Assembly: GCF_000003195.3 (NCBI RefSeq)
Contig: NC_012877.2
Span: forward strand, 17,229,344-17,293,343
Source of the DNA: Sorghum bicolor
Taxonomy: Eukaryota; Streptophyta; Magnoliopsida; Poales; Poaceae
DNA length: 64,000 bases
Reading direction: 5' to 3'
Shown: piece by piece, positions 55,396-64,000 of the stretch
How the letters are laid out: each line of letters opens with the position of its first letter
Numbering within the stretch: the first letter of the stretch is position 1
Made by a program: the position numbers and the translations under genes
Notes under the pieces: generated by a model
What the model saw: only the letters and a program-made list of their open reading frames with translations
Databases searched by the model: none
What the model was told of the DNA's origin: nothing

Positions 55396-57329
55396 TATCC
55401 CGAGGCATGCTGAGCTAACCGATTAGTGTCTTCATTATGCAATCGGGGAACATGCTCCAATCGGGAATCCTTGAATTCCTTTAACAGTTGCATACTTCTC
55501 TCGAAATACGTTATGAGAACTTCACTTCGGCATTCATAGCTTCCGACCAATTGATTTATAACCAACATAGAATCCCCGAATATTTCAATAGCATCAGCAC
55601 GAACTTCTCTCAGCAACTCCAATCCCTTGATCAGAGCTTGATACTCAGCCTGATTATTTGTCGATGTGGCAACAATCGGCAAGGAAAACTCATACTTCCT
55701 CCCCTTAGGGGAAACTAATACAATGCCGATTCCTGCCCCTCGGTCACAAGTAGATCCATCAAAGAAGAGCGTCCAGGGTACAATTTCCAAGGTTTCCACT
55801 AGACCGCAATGCTGAGTCACAAAATCGGCCATAATCTGCCCTTTGACTGCCTTAGCCGATTCGTAACGCAAATCGAACTCCGACAGCGCTAAAATCCATT
55901 TACCGATCCTACCACTCATAATCGGCATAGATAGCATGTATCGGACCACGTCATCTTTGCAAACGACAGTGCATTCGGCCGATAACAGGTAATGTCTCAG
56001 CTTGATACATGAAAAATATAAGCATAAGCATAGTTTATCAATGGCCGAATACCTGGTTTCAGCATCAATCAACCTCCTACTCAAATAATAAATTACCCTT
56101 TCTTTCCCTTCAAATTCTTGAACTAAAGCTGAACCGACAACCGATCCATCGGTAGATAAATACAATCTGAAGGGCTTCCCTTGTTGAGGTGGAACTAAAA
56201 CTGGAGGATTTACTAGATACTTCTTGATTTCATCCAGAGCCAACTGCTGTTCTTCTCCCCAAACAAACTCTTGATCGGCTTTCAATTTAAGAAGAGGATT
56301 GAAAGCACGAATCCTTCCAGATAAATTCGATATAAATCTCCTGATAAAATTTACCTTGCCGATCAAGGATTGGAGCTCGGTTTTGTTGGTAGGGGCCACT
56401 ATTTTATTGATGGCATCAATAGATCTTCGACTAATTTCAATACCCCTCTGATGTACCATGAAACCAAGAAACTGCCCTGCCCATACGCCAAATGCACACT
56501 TGTTGGGATTCATCTTCAATCCATGCTTCCTTGTGCACTCTAACACTTTTCGTAAATCGGCAAGATGCTTTGAGAAATCTCCAGACTTAACCACCACATC
56601 ATCAATATAAATCTCTACGAGCTTGCCGATGAACTCATGAAATATAAAATTCATAGCCCTTTGATAAGTAGCACCAGCGTTCTTCAACCCAAAAGTCATG
56701 ACTATCCATTCAAATAATCCAACATGACCAGGACACCTGAATGCGGTTTTTGGAATATCCTCCTCTGCCATGAATATTTGATTGTAACCTGCATTACCAT
56801 CCATGAAGCTGATGACCCGATGGCCAGCCGCAGCATCAACCAGTAGATCGGCGACAGGCATTGGGTATCCATCCATCGGCGTAGCTTTATTGAGATTCCT
56901 GAAATCAATGCACACCCGAAGCTTCCCGTTCTTCTTGTAAACCGGAACAATATTGGAAATCCATTCGGCATACCGACACTGCCGAATAAACTTAGCTTCA
57001 ATAAGTTTAGTGATTTCGGCCTTAATATCAGGTAGAATGTTAGGATTACATCGGCGGGCTGGTTGCTGATGTGGCCGAAACCCAGACTTGATGGGTAACC
57101 GATGTTCAACAATTGATCGGTCTAAACCAGGCATCTCTGTATAATCCCAAGCAAAGCAATCTTTATATTCCTTTAACAAACTAGTCAATTGTCGCTTACT
57201 CTCAGGATCTAATTGAGCACTAATAAAAGTAGGCCTAGGCTTATCACCATTACCTATATCTACTTCTACCAAATCATCGGCCGATGTGAATCCCTGGCCT
57301 AATTTTCCATCATCGGCGAATCTATCCAT
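55396..57329 (-). pseudogene. Tat block 9a: reverse transcriptase and RNase H, minus strand
   Basis: A long open frame, MDRFADDGKLGQGFTSADDL and onward. The RT has KNGKLRVCIDFRNLNKATPM, MTFGLKNAGATYQRAM and the catalytic YIDDVVVKS. The RNase H follows in two parts (GKPFRLYLSTDGSVVGSALV; WTLFFDGSTCDRGAGIGIVL with NNQAEYQAL and GDSMLV). The frame is cut at 55396 by the junction with LTR B, so integrase does not follow on this strand. Its start overlaps the stop of the protease frame (TAATG), which a single lost T in a T run would explain. Confidence 0.85.
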
Positions 57330-58755
57330 TAAAAACCGTCGTCAGAACCGACTGCTTGGATCGGTGGAATCTCATAGTCGGCAACTTTGAGAAAATCTTT
57401 CTCCCAAACTTCTCCTGAAATGCACCTGGTCCTTTCGTAAGTATCCGCTTCTGCCGATGCGATAACATAAGAAGAATCTCCTGGGACAATCTCAATCTTG
57501 TCACCTACCCACTGAACCAAGCACTGATGCATTGTAGATGGGACACAACAATTGGCATGAATCCAATCTCTCCCCAATAATAAATTGTAGGCACCTTTTC
57601 CGCTGATCACGAAAAAAGTTGTCGGCAAGGTTTTGCTGCCGATGGTCAACTCTGCACATATCGCCCCCTTGACTGGAGACACGTTTCCTTCAAAGTCTTT
57701 GAGCATCATATCGGTCTTGGTCAAATCTTGATCCCCTTTCCCAAGCTTCCGATATACTGCATACGGCATAATATTAATAGCAGCTCCACCATCAACTAGG
57801 ATCTTGGTCATTGGCTGCCCATCAACCCTTCCTTTGAGGAACAAAGCTTTAAGATGCTGCCTCTCGTCATCGGCAGGTTTCTCCAAGATAGCCGTCATCG
57901 GATCCAGAGCCAACTGAGCTATCTGATCAGAAAATTCCAACTCATCATCACTGGCTGGTGCAAGAAACTCCATCGGCAACATGAAGACCATGTTGACGCC
58001 TGCCGATGGACCTTCCCTCTTAGTGTCTGACGGCTGCCGACTTCCAGAGTTCTCTCCTTTGTTTAGCTCTTCTTGCCTTTCTCGTTGCAATCTCCTTTTC
58101 TGTGTTTTGGTTAGTCCTCGAGGGCACCATGGAGGAAGTGGCCTTTGCCTTGCCGTCGGGCGTCGATTCTCCCTTGACTCCATACGATGCGTGTTAGCAT
58201 CCCTGCAAAATATGAATTCATCGGGAACCCGCGCATCAGCCATTCCTTCGAGCTCCTCTTGGTTCCTGGGAAAATACTGGACACGGTCACTAAGTCTGTT
58301 GTGCCCACTAAATCTGCCCCCCAGCCGGTCATGAACTGACACCCTTCCTCTGATCGGCCCAATAGCTCGCCGTTCATCATCATGATAATGCCGATCGATC
58401 CTATCGTACCGATCATAACCGTTGCATTCAGGGCAGTTTCTGACAGTAGGAAGCTTGATATTTTCCTCCCAACAATGGATGAAGAATGGACAATTCCAAT
58501 GATCCCTGTGCCGATTCCACTCCTGTCGGCGTCTTTCTTCTTCCCGTCGATAATCTTCCTGCTGGCGCCGATACCGATCTTCCCGTTGTTGCCATTTTTC
58601 TCGAGGCCTTCTATGAGTTATGACGATACCAGATCGAGGAAGCCTTCCTGAGCTAGTTCCCTCCTGGACCAAGCCCTTACTTCTTGCATCGACAGTAGTA
58701 ACTCGATGCTGAGGATCTACCGATGCACTCTTCTCAGCTGTCTCGATGTTAAGAC
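57329..58755 (-). pseudogene. Tat block 9b: gag C-terminal linker and protease, minus strand
   Basis: A basic, Arg/Gln-rich region (REKWQQREDRYRRQQEDYRR), a CPxC-like site (NCPFFIHC, NCPECNGY), and then an aspartic protease with the Tat-type active site VDGGAAINIMP (near 57780) and LLLGRDWIHAN. A frameshift near 58757 separates it from gag. The end frame-shifts into RT at the TTTTTAATGG run. Confidence 0.8.
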
Positions 58756-60975
58756 CTTAGCCTTCCCTTTAGCATCCAACATGTTTGTCGGGAAAGGATG
58801 TTGGTCTATCTTCATCGGCTTCTGGGCTTTGGAATTGTCAAACTTGATTTTCCCTGACTCTATAGCCGATTGCAGCTGCTGTCTGAATACTTTGCACTCG
58901 TTGGTGTCATGGGAAGTTGCATTATGCCACTTGCAATATCTCATCCTCTTCAACTCTTCTGCCGATGGGATCACATGGTTAGGTGACAGTTTGATCTGAC
59001 CTTCCTGAAGTAGAAAGTCAAATATCCTATCAGCCTTAGCGGTGTCAAAGGCAAACTTCTCTGGTTCCTTTTGCCCAAAAGGACAAGACATCGGCTTTTT
59101 GTTTTTTACCCACTCTGCCAAACCGATTACTGGTTCTTCATCAGAATCTGAGCTTGTTGCTTCATCGACAAACGACACTTTCTTATTCCATGCCCTCTTA
59201 GGCTCGAAAGGCTTGATGTCTTGATCAGAAATCCTCTGCACCAAATGACTTAAACTTTCGAACTCCTGAGAGGCATACTTATCCCTGATATGTGGCAACA
59301 AACCCTGGAAAGCCAAATCGGCTAGCTGCCGATCATCTAGAACCAGGCTATAACATTTATTCTTGACCTCTCGTATCCTCTGCACAAATCCCTCAACCGA
59401 CTCATCATTACGTTGCCTCAACTTGACCAAGTCGGTGATCTTCTTCTCATGAACCCTCGAGAAGAAGTATTTGTGGAATTGCTTCTCTAGATCGGCCCAA
59501 GTAATTACTGAGTTGGGAGGTAATGATATGAACCAAGTAAAGGCCGATCCAGACAATGATGACGAAAATAGACGAACCCTCAATTCGTCCCTGTTACCAG
59601 CCTCTCCACATTGAATAATGAACCTGTTGACATGCTCCATGGTTGACGTGTCGTCCTGTCCGGAAAACTTTGTAAAATCCGGTACCTTGTACCGATGTGG
59701 AAGCGGGATCAAATCATACGCGGGAGGATACGGTGTCCGATAAGAATAAGTGTTGACTTTGGGTTTTATCCCAAATTGTTCCCTCATTACTTCAGCAATC
59801 TTATCGACCTAATATGCATCGGCATCTTGCCGATGAGGCGGCTGCGGATCTGGCACTTGGTGGCGAACCTCCACGTGTCTGTTCGGGACGTGATCTACAC
59901 GGAACATTGTATTGATCACCTGTCCTCCAATCTGCGGACCACCAAACTGCTGTCCACCGATTGGCTGTCCTCCGAGTTGCTGTCCAAAATTCATTGGCTG
60001 GTTGGGAATCCCCTGTCCTTGGAACCCGGGATAGACCTGCCCTTGCTGGAACCCTGTAGTCTGGTAACTCTGCTGGGGTGATTGTGGAAAGGCTTGTTGT
60101 CCAAGCCTTCCATTATTAGCGTTCATCGGCATAGGCGCTGCCGATGATTGGTAATTGGGTACCGTCGTTGAATTGACATACCCCGACTGGGCCATAGGCC
60201 TCTGTTGCATCAGCATTGACTCTGCCGATGCGTTGGGCATCTGGAACATTGAATCTTGAGGATTCCCAGTGTGAGGCCTTGCAGTAGTGGTTGTGGTATA
60301 CCGAGGACTCTGGTTCACCGGCGCATTGGGAAGTGCCGATGTCATAGGAGTTTTGCCCCTCATGTCAGTTATTTGTGATGTTCCCGGCGTCAGCTCTGGA
60401 GGCATACCGTAACCCCACCAATTGGGAGGAAGAGTCAACCCTGACATTGCCGATGCCAACATATCTGTTGTCAGTTTATGCTGCCCAACTGAAATTTGTG
60501 GGTTGGTTGCCATCGGCATAGATAGTGCACCAGTAGTCCCCGATGTACTTGGAGGGACGGCAGGTTGTGCACTTGCATTCGTCAAGGCAGCCGATGGAGC
60601 CGTGACCTCTGGTGCTGTTGGCTGATGATGGGAGGGGCCCACATAATCTGGTGGGATTTGTCCTTCCTTGAAAGTTCTTGCCACGGCATTGAAAACCGTA
60701 TTAGACAATACACCAGCTTGGTTAATCAACGCTCGATTGATGGCATTGTCAACCATATCTTGAAGCTTGCCAGGATTGGCGTCAAAGGTAACCTGCCGTG
60801 GTGCCGACAGTGCATCTTTCTGGACCACTTCGCCGCTCCTGTTTATGCTGAAAGACCTCAGGCATTGCTGCTTGAACTCTTCCATGGCTTGGGCAATAGC
60901 TTGCTTCTGCTCATCCTTGAGGTTGGCCTCCGTCACGGGGATGACATTCTCTTGATCGAGGTCAGAGATCGACAT
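58717..60975 (-). pseudogene. Tat block 9c: gag, minus strand
   Basis: It starts at ATG 60975 (MSISDLDQENVIPVTEANLK), 22 bp after the primer-binding site. A Pro/Gln/Gly-rich middle (GQQAFPQSPQQSYQTTGFQQ, then repeated GGQ.IGGQQFGGPQ) ends at an in-frame TAG (59809) just before VDKIAEVMREQFG. The retrotransposon gag domain follows (YKVPDFTKFSGQDDTSTMEH, AFTWFISLPPNSVITWADLE, YFFSRVHEKKITDLVKLRQR). A frame change near 58757 gives the second break. Confidence 0.82.
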
Positions 60976-60996
60976 GTTGATCTTGATCTTGAATCT

Positions 60997-61014
60997 GTCC
61001 CACCGGGCGTGCCA
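60997..61014 (-). other. Primer-binding site of the Tat element
   Basis: TGGCACGCCCGGTGGGAC on the minus strand, seven bases inside LTR C. This type is used by Grande/RIRE2-like Tat elements and is not the tRNA-Met type. Confidence 0.75.
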
Positions 61015-61021
61015 AAAGATG

Positions 61022-61697
61022 TGTTGATGCAAAACAGGTCTGCAAACACAAAGGGCTAATACCCGATTCAAACGTTAAGGCGTGCCAGCCGATTTGACCT
61101 TACTATCGGCAAAGGTGATAACTCGAATACTTTAGTCCTGACAACAGCGATGCGCCCGGATGTCACGGCTAAGAGGTACTCACACGGAACTCGAGAACGC
61201 GCCGAGCTTAAGTCGACGGATTCCTAAGAACTCGTAATAAAAGGAAAAAGTATGACGAAGTCGTCGAAAAGTAGATGCTGGAATATGAGTAAAAACGTGT
61301 GTTTGATTGATTTCTTCCTCTTTATTACAAGGCCCTAGGGTTTATATTTATACCCTGCCCAAAGAGCTACAACCAGACATGATTAGAATTCGAATTCCAA
61401 ATTACACGGAATCCGTATACAAAACGATGCAAATAATTAAGGAAATAACAAACTATTCCTCGTGACAAATCGAGACTCCTCCACATGACAACTGGCAGCT
61501 TCCGGACTCCTCCTTTGCATCATCGGCAGATCCTTTGCCATAGTCATCGGCAGACTTTCTTATCTAGCCATCGGCACCATATTACTGCCTGTCACATTCA
61601 ACTCCTCCCTCATCGGCAACCATCCTCATCGGTAACCCGCATCGTACTGCCACCTTATCCTGCCATCCTAGACACGTGCCCAAAAACGGTGTCAACA
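61022..61697 (-). repeat. LTR C (5' LTR of the Tat composite)
   Basis: 676 bp. Right boundary TGTTGACACC (minus) at 61697, followed outside by GATGG. Confidence 0.92.
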
Positions 61698-61702
61698 GAT
61701 GG
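61698..61702 (+). repeat. 5-bp target-site duplication of the Tat composite, right copy (GATGG)
   Basis: Matches 46320-46324 exactly. Confidence 0.88.
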
Positions 61703-62123
61703 AGTTGCCCTAAAGAGGCTTATATTCAGTGTGTAACATAACCCAACTTTGGAGGGTAAAACCTATCCACAACCCCATCAACAATAATACAAATGATTTC
61801 AGAATTATTTAACAAATTTGGGGGTTGTATAACAATACATTCCAATTCCAATATCCTGATTCCCTTGAATTATTTTCATGCTACACATAGCACTCAACAA
61901 TCAAGTAAAACATGTATTCAGAACAAATACATCCACTTGTGAAATGTGAAAAGCATGTTCCTATCATCATTTAACTTTTATACATCATGTAAAAAAAATT
62001 ATACAATTCTAGAGATGGTAGCATGTCATCCTCAATCTTCTATACTGCTAGTAAGCAAGCGATTAAAAAAGCAAGTGTTAAAAATTAAAGAAATCAAAGC
62101 ATGTGAACTATATAGTATATACA
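61703..62123. other. Short intergenic stretch, no feature
   Basis: AT-rich, no gene or repeat recognised between the Tat insertion and the CACTA end. Confidence 0.5.
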
Positions 62124-62330
62124 CACTACAAGATATGTGTGTCTTTTTGACGTATTTAGTATGACGATGGGTCATTACATCACTATATTATCTATTTTTG
62201 ACGTTATTTTCTAGGAATTTTGATTTAGTGAGCTTTAAAAATTGTACGTCACAATATATGTCATATACCTATTTGAAGTTCATTTATTGACACTATTTTC
62301 TACGTCATCAGGCCTATTTTGTAGTGTCAT
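62124..62330 (+). repeat. CACTA terminal repeat and subterminal TGACGT-type repeats
   Basis: The terminus plus at least five TGACGT/ACGTCA or TGACACTA-like words within 200 bp. Such subterminal repeats bind the element's DNA-binding protein in En/Spm. Confidence 0.65.
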
Positions 62331-63530
62331 GAGCCTTTGACAAAGATTTGGTGTCACAAAAATATTGATTGAATTATTTTAAATAATATTTCTGATGTTG
62401 GCATGCCTTGTTGCCAAAAAAAATTATTTTTTTAGATGTTAATTTTAGCCCAACTATTGTTTCCTATTCTAGTTGGACCACCTGTGTAAAGAAGCCACCA
62501 CCAATCTCTCATGGACCACTTAATTTAGTTTTTTTCCATTCTAGTTGGGCCACCTGGGTAAAGAGAACCCTAGCCACCTGCATCATAACTCACAGCCAAC
62601 TAAACTAGCCACTACACCTCATAAGTGTTTGTAATAGGTTGCTCGTTTTATTGTTTTATTGTATATATTCGTATACAACAGATGCTACACCATACAACCT
62701 CCTATTTGGATCGAACACTTAGTCGAAATAGGTTTGCCTTGCGAGCGTGAGTCAAGGCGACCCGACGGCGAGGGTAGTGGCCGGCGGGGCGGCTGTCGTA
62801 GGCGAGGATAGCAGCTGGCGTCACAGCCGGCGTCGGTGAGGTGCGCAACCAGCTGTCTAGCCCACGGCTAGTGCCACAGCTGTCAAGCCTGTGGCCAGCG
62901 CCGGCGGCCATCGAGGAGCGCGGCCAGGGCCGGCGGCCGTCCAGGATAGCGGCTGGGGCGCGGCTAGGAAAGTGCAAGGCCGGTGGTGGGCGACGAGAGT
63001 GCAGCAGCCGGCGAGGTGAGCTGCTGCAGCCATCGGCCATTGAGGGGACCTGCTAGCGGCTGGGGCCACGTCTGGCGAGGTGTGTGGTTAGGTCCAGCGC
63101 CCGGTGCGGACGACCGACAGCAGGCAGCGCTGCTATCCGCGAAGCACCGTGCGGCAACGGGGCGGCTTTGCGAGTGGGCTGACAAGCATTGATTTGTTGC
63201 AGCGGGGCAGCTGGAGCTGATTTCCATCAAGACTGAGTACCATTGATTTGTTGTCCACAGTGTGGTAGCTGCAAGAAAGGTACAATTTTGCATCTCGGTG
63301 CTTGGTAGCTGCTGCCTGCTAAAGTATTTGTTAGCCTATGTGAATGTTGATCCTGTCTTCAGTTAGAGCATGATATTTTTCTAAATATTTGTTCAACACA
63401 TTATTGGAGATAAAATAATGCTAAACTATTGCATACAAAATGCATATAAATAATATGTGTGATAACTTTGGTTCAACATCATGTATATGTAATGTTTTTT
63501 TGAGGAATTGTATCTCATAATTTGGTGTAG
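62331..63530 (+). other. CACTA leader region, no separate gene recognised
   Basis: 62700-63200 is GC-rich with frames on both strands but no domain. The rest is AT-rich. Confidence 0.4.
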
Positions 63531-64000
63531 ATGGATAGATCTTGGATCAAGAGTAGGATGTTCAGTAGGGACGATGTGGAAGGGGTGAAGGAATTCATGA
63601 ACTTTGTTTCTAAGAGATTCAATTATGATGACTTGCTCTATCCACGTCATCAGTGTTTGAACCATGTTCGCAAACCTAAAGGACAGGTGGAGGATCACTT
63701 ATATATTCACGGGATGGCTGCTACTTACACTAGATGGGTATATCATGGAGAACCATTGGTGGTTGTACCACATGAAATTGATCACCATATTGATGAACAT
63801 AGCCTCAATGATGATTTTGACATGGATGTGGCTGATGAAAATGACCTTGATGATGCAATTTGTGGTTTGGTAGAGGAGTTGTACATAGCTGAAGAGGAAG
63901 GTAAAAGGAAAGAGTCCATGTTTGCAATTCTATTGGAAGAGATGAAACAAGAGTTGTACCCTAGTGGTCCTTGCAAAATGTTTTATTTTGTGGTGGGTTA
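63531..64000 (+). CDS. CACTA transposase (TNP2-like), N-terminal part, truncated by the window edge
   Basis: Begins at ATG 63531 and stays open to the last base (156 codons). The first 80 residues form the transposase-associated domain of En/Spm proteins: MDRSWIKSRMFSRDDVEGVK, the EFMNFVSKRFNYDD stretch, a C..H pair in YPRHQCLNHVRKP, then HLYIHGMAATYTRWVYHGEP. An acidic linker follows (DENDLDDAICGLVEELY), which is also usual there. The central transposase_21 domain would lie to the right of the window. The start fits because the W-I-K motif normally sits at residues 5-7. Confidence 0.8.
   Translation, partial: MDRSWIKSRMFSRDDVEGVKEFMNFVSKRFNYDDLLYPRHQCLNHVRKPKGQVEDHLYIHGMAATYTRWVYHGEPLVVVPHEIDHHIDEHSLNDDFDMDVADENDLDDAICGLVEELYIAEEEGKRKESMFAILLEEMKQELYPSGPCKMFYFVVG

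Larger units (their letters stand above)
46325..61697 (-). mobile_element. Tat-lineage Gypsy retrotransposon insertion with scrambled interior (three LTRs)
   Basis: The outer LTRs A (46325-47000) and C (61022-61697) are 676 bp each, in the same (minus) orientation, and flanked by GATGG. C is followed by a primer-binding site and gag through RNase H on the minus strand. A is preceded by its polypurine tract. The interior switches strand repeatedly: 3' end (-) 47001-47473; RT (+) 47470-47816; INT (-) 47817-48074; PBS/gag (+) 48071-48741; RNase H/INT (-) 48742-49350; INT, antisense gene, polypurine tract and LTR B (+) 49348-55386; then RNase H to gag (-) 55396-60996. Each junction falls inside a domain. 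Tat assignment rests on the PBS type, the DGGAAINIM protease, and the antisense extra gene. Confidence 0.85.
62124..64000 (+). mobile_element. CACTA (En/Spm-like) transposon, 5' part, continuing beyond the window
   Basis: Starts CACTACAAGATATGTGTGTC at 62124, the standard CACTA terminus (CACTACAAGA). It is followed by subterminal repeats built on TGACGT/ACGTCA (62148-62315, both orientations, for example TTGACGTTATTTT and CTACGTCATCAGG). A GC-rich stretch (62700-63200) and an AT-rich leader precede the transposase gene. The other end is outside the window. Confidence 0.75.

Noticed and set aside
46325..61697. Two independent complete Tat elements, one nested in the other
   Set aside because: Only one target duplication and three LTRs are present, and the interior changes strand within domains, so two ordinary insertions do not explain it.
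1..64000. tRNA, rRNA, CRISPR arrays and organelle DNA insertions
   Set aside because: None seen on either strand. The tRNA-Met-like words are retroelement primer-binding sites.

Overview
The window is nuclear DNA of a grass. I infer Poaceae, probably Panicoideae, from the Sirevirus-like, Reina-like, Tat-like and CACTA elements, the Pack-MULE, and the sharp alternation of GC-rich and AT-rich blocks. Only one ordinary host gene is convincingly present. Nearly everything else is transposable-element DNA, much of it nested. I see no RNA gene, CRISPR array or bacterial feature.

Layout. 1-1251 is one end of a minus-strand LTR (TGTAACACCC type). 1252-10854 is a decayed Sirevirus-like Copia element: an LTR interrupted by a minus-strand LINE fragment, a tRNA-Met primer-binding site at 5241, a broken gag with three zinc knuckles, and a long non-coding 3' part with several polypurine-like sites. 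10855 to about 14330 is a plus-strand LTR of the same family as 1-1251. About 14335-16558 is another LTR-like block on the minus strand. 17838 to about 22290 is a rearranged Copia remnant whose reverse transcriptase is split by a complete 1298-bp Pack-MULE (19073-20370). The Pack-MULE has 239-bp terminal inverted repeats and a 9-bp target duplication, and it carries a piece of a tandem-kinase receptor-like kinase gene.

The host gene lies on the minus strand from about 44.4 kb to 24.0 kb. Six coding exons join with consistent phases into a protein of 1162 residues. It has a conserved acidic/basic N-terminus, a Ser/Arg/Pro-rich basic domain like the plant BASIC PROLINE-RICH PROTEIN (BPP) type microtubule-associated proteins, a four-cysteine zinc-ribbon-like motif, and a C-terminal CAIM prenylation box. 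Its second coding intron has grown to 12.2 kb through two young full-length LTR retrotransposons: a Copia element (31341-36505, inside a MITE-like sequence) and a Reina-type Gypsy element (36757-41911, opposite strand).

46325-61697 is the most unusual structure. It is a Tat-lineage Gypsy insertion bounded by two same-orientation 676-bp LTRs and a perfect 5-bp target duplication (GATGG). Its interior is a mosaic of alternating-orientation blocks of the same element family, several joined at 3-4 bp microhomologies, and it contains a third full-length LTR in inverted orientation. It also carries an antisense, intron-containing gene for a plant mobile domain protein and an extreme density of the motif GCCGAT/ATCGGC. 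From 62124 to the right edge lies the 5' part of a CACTA transposon with the start of a TNP2-type transposase gene.
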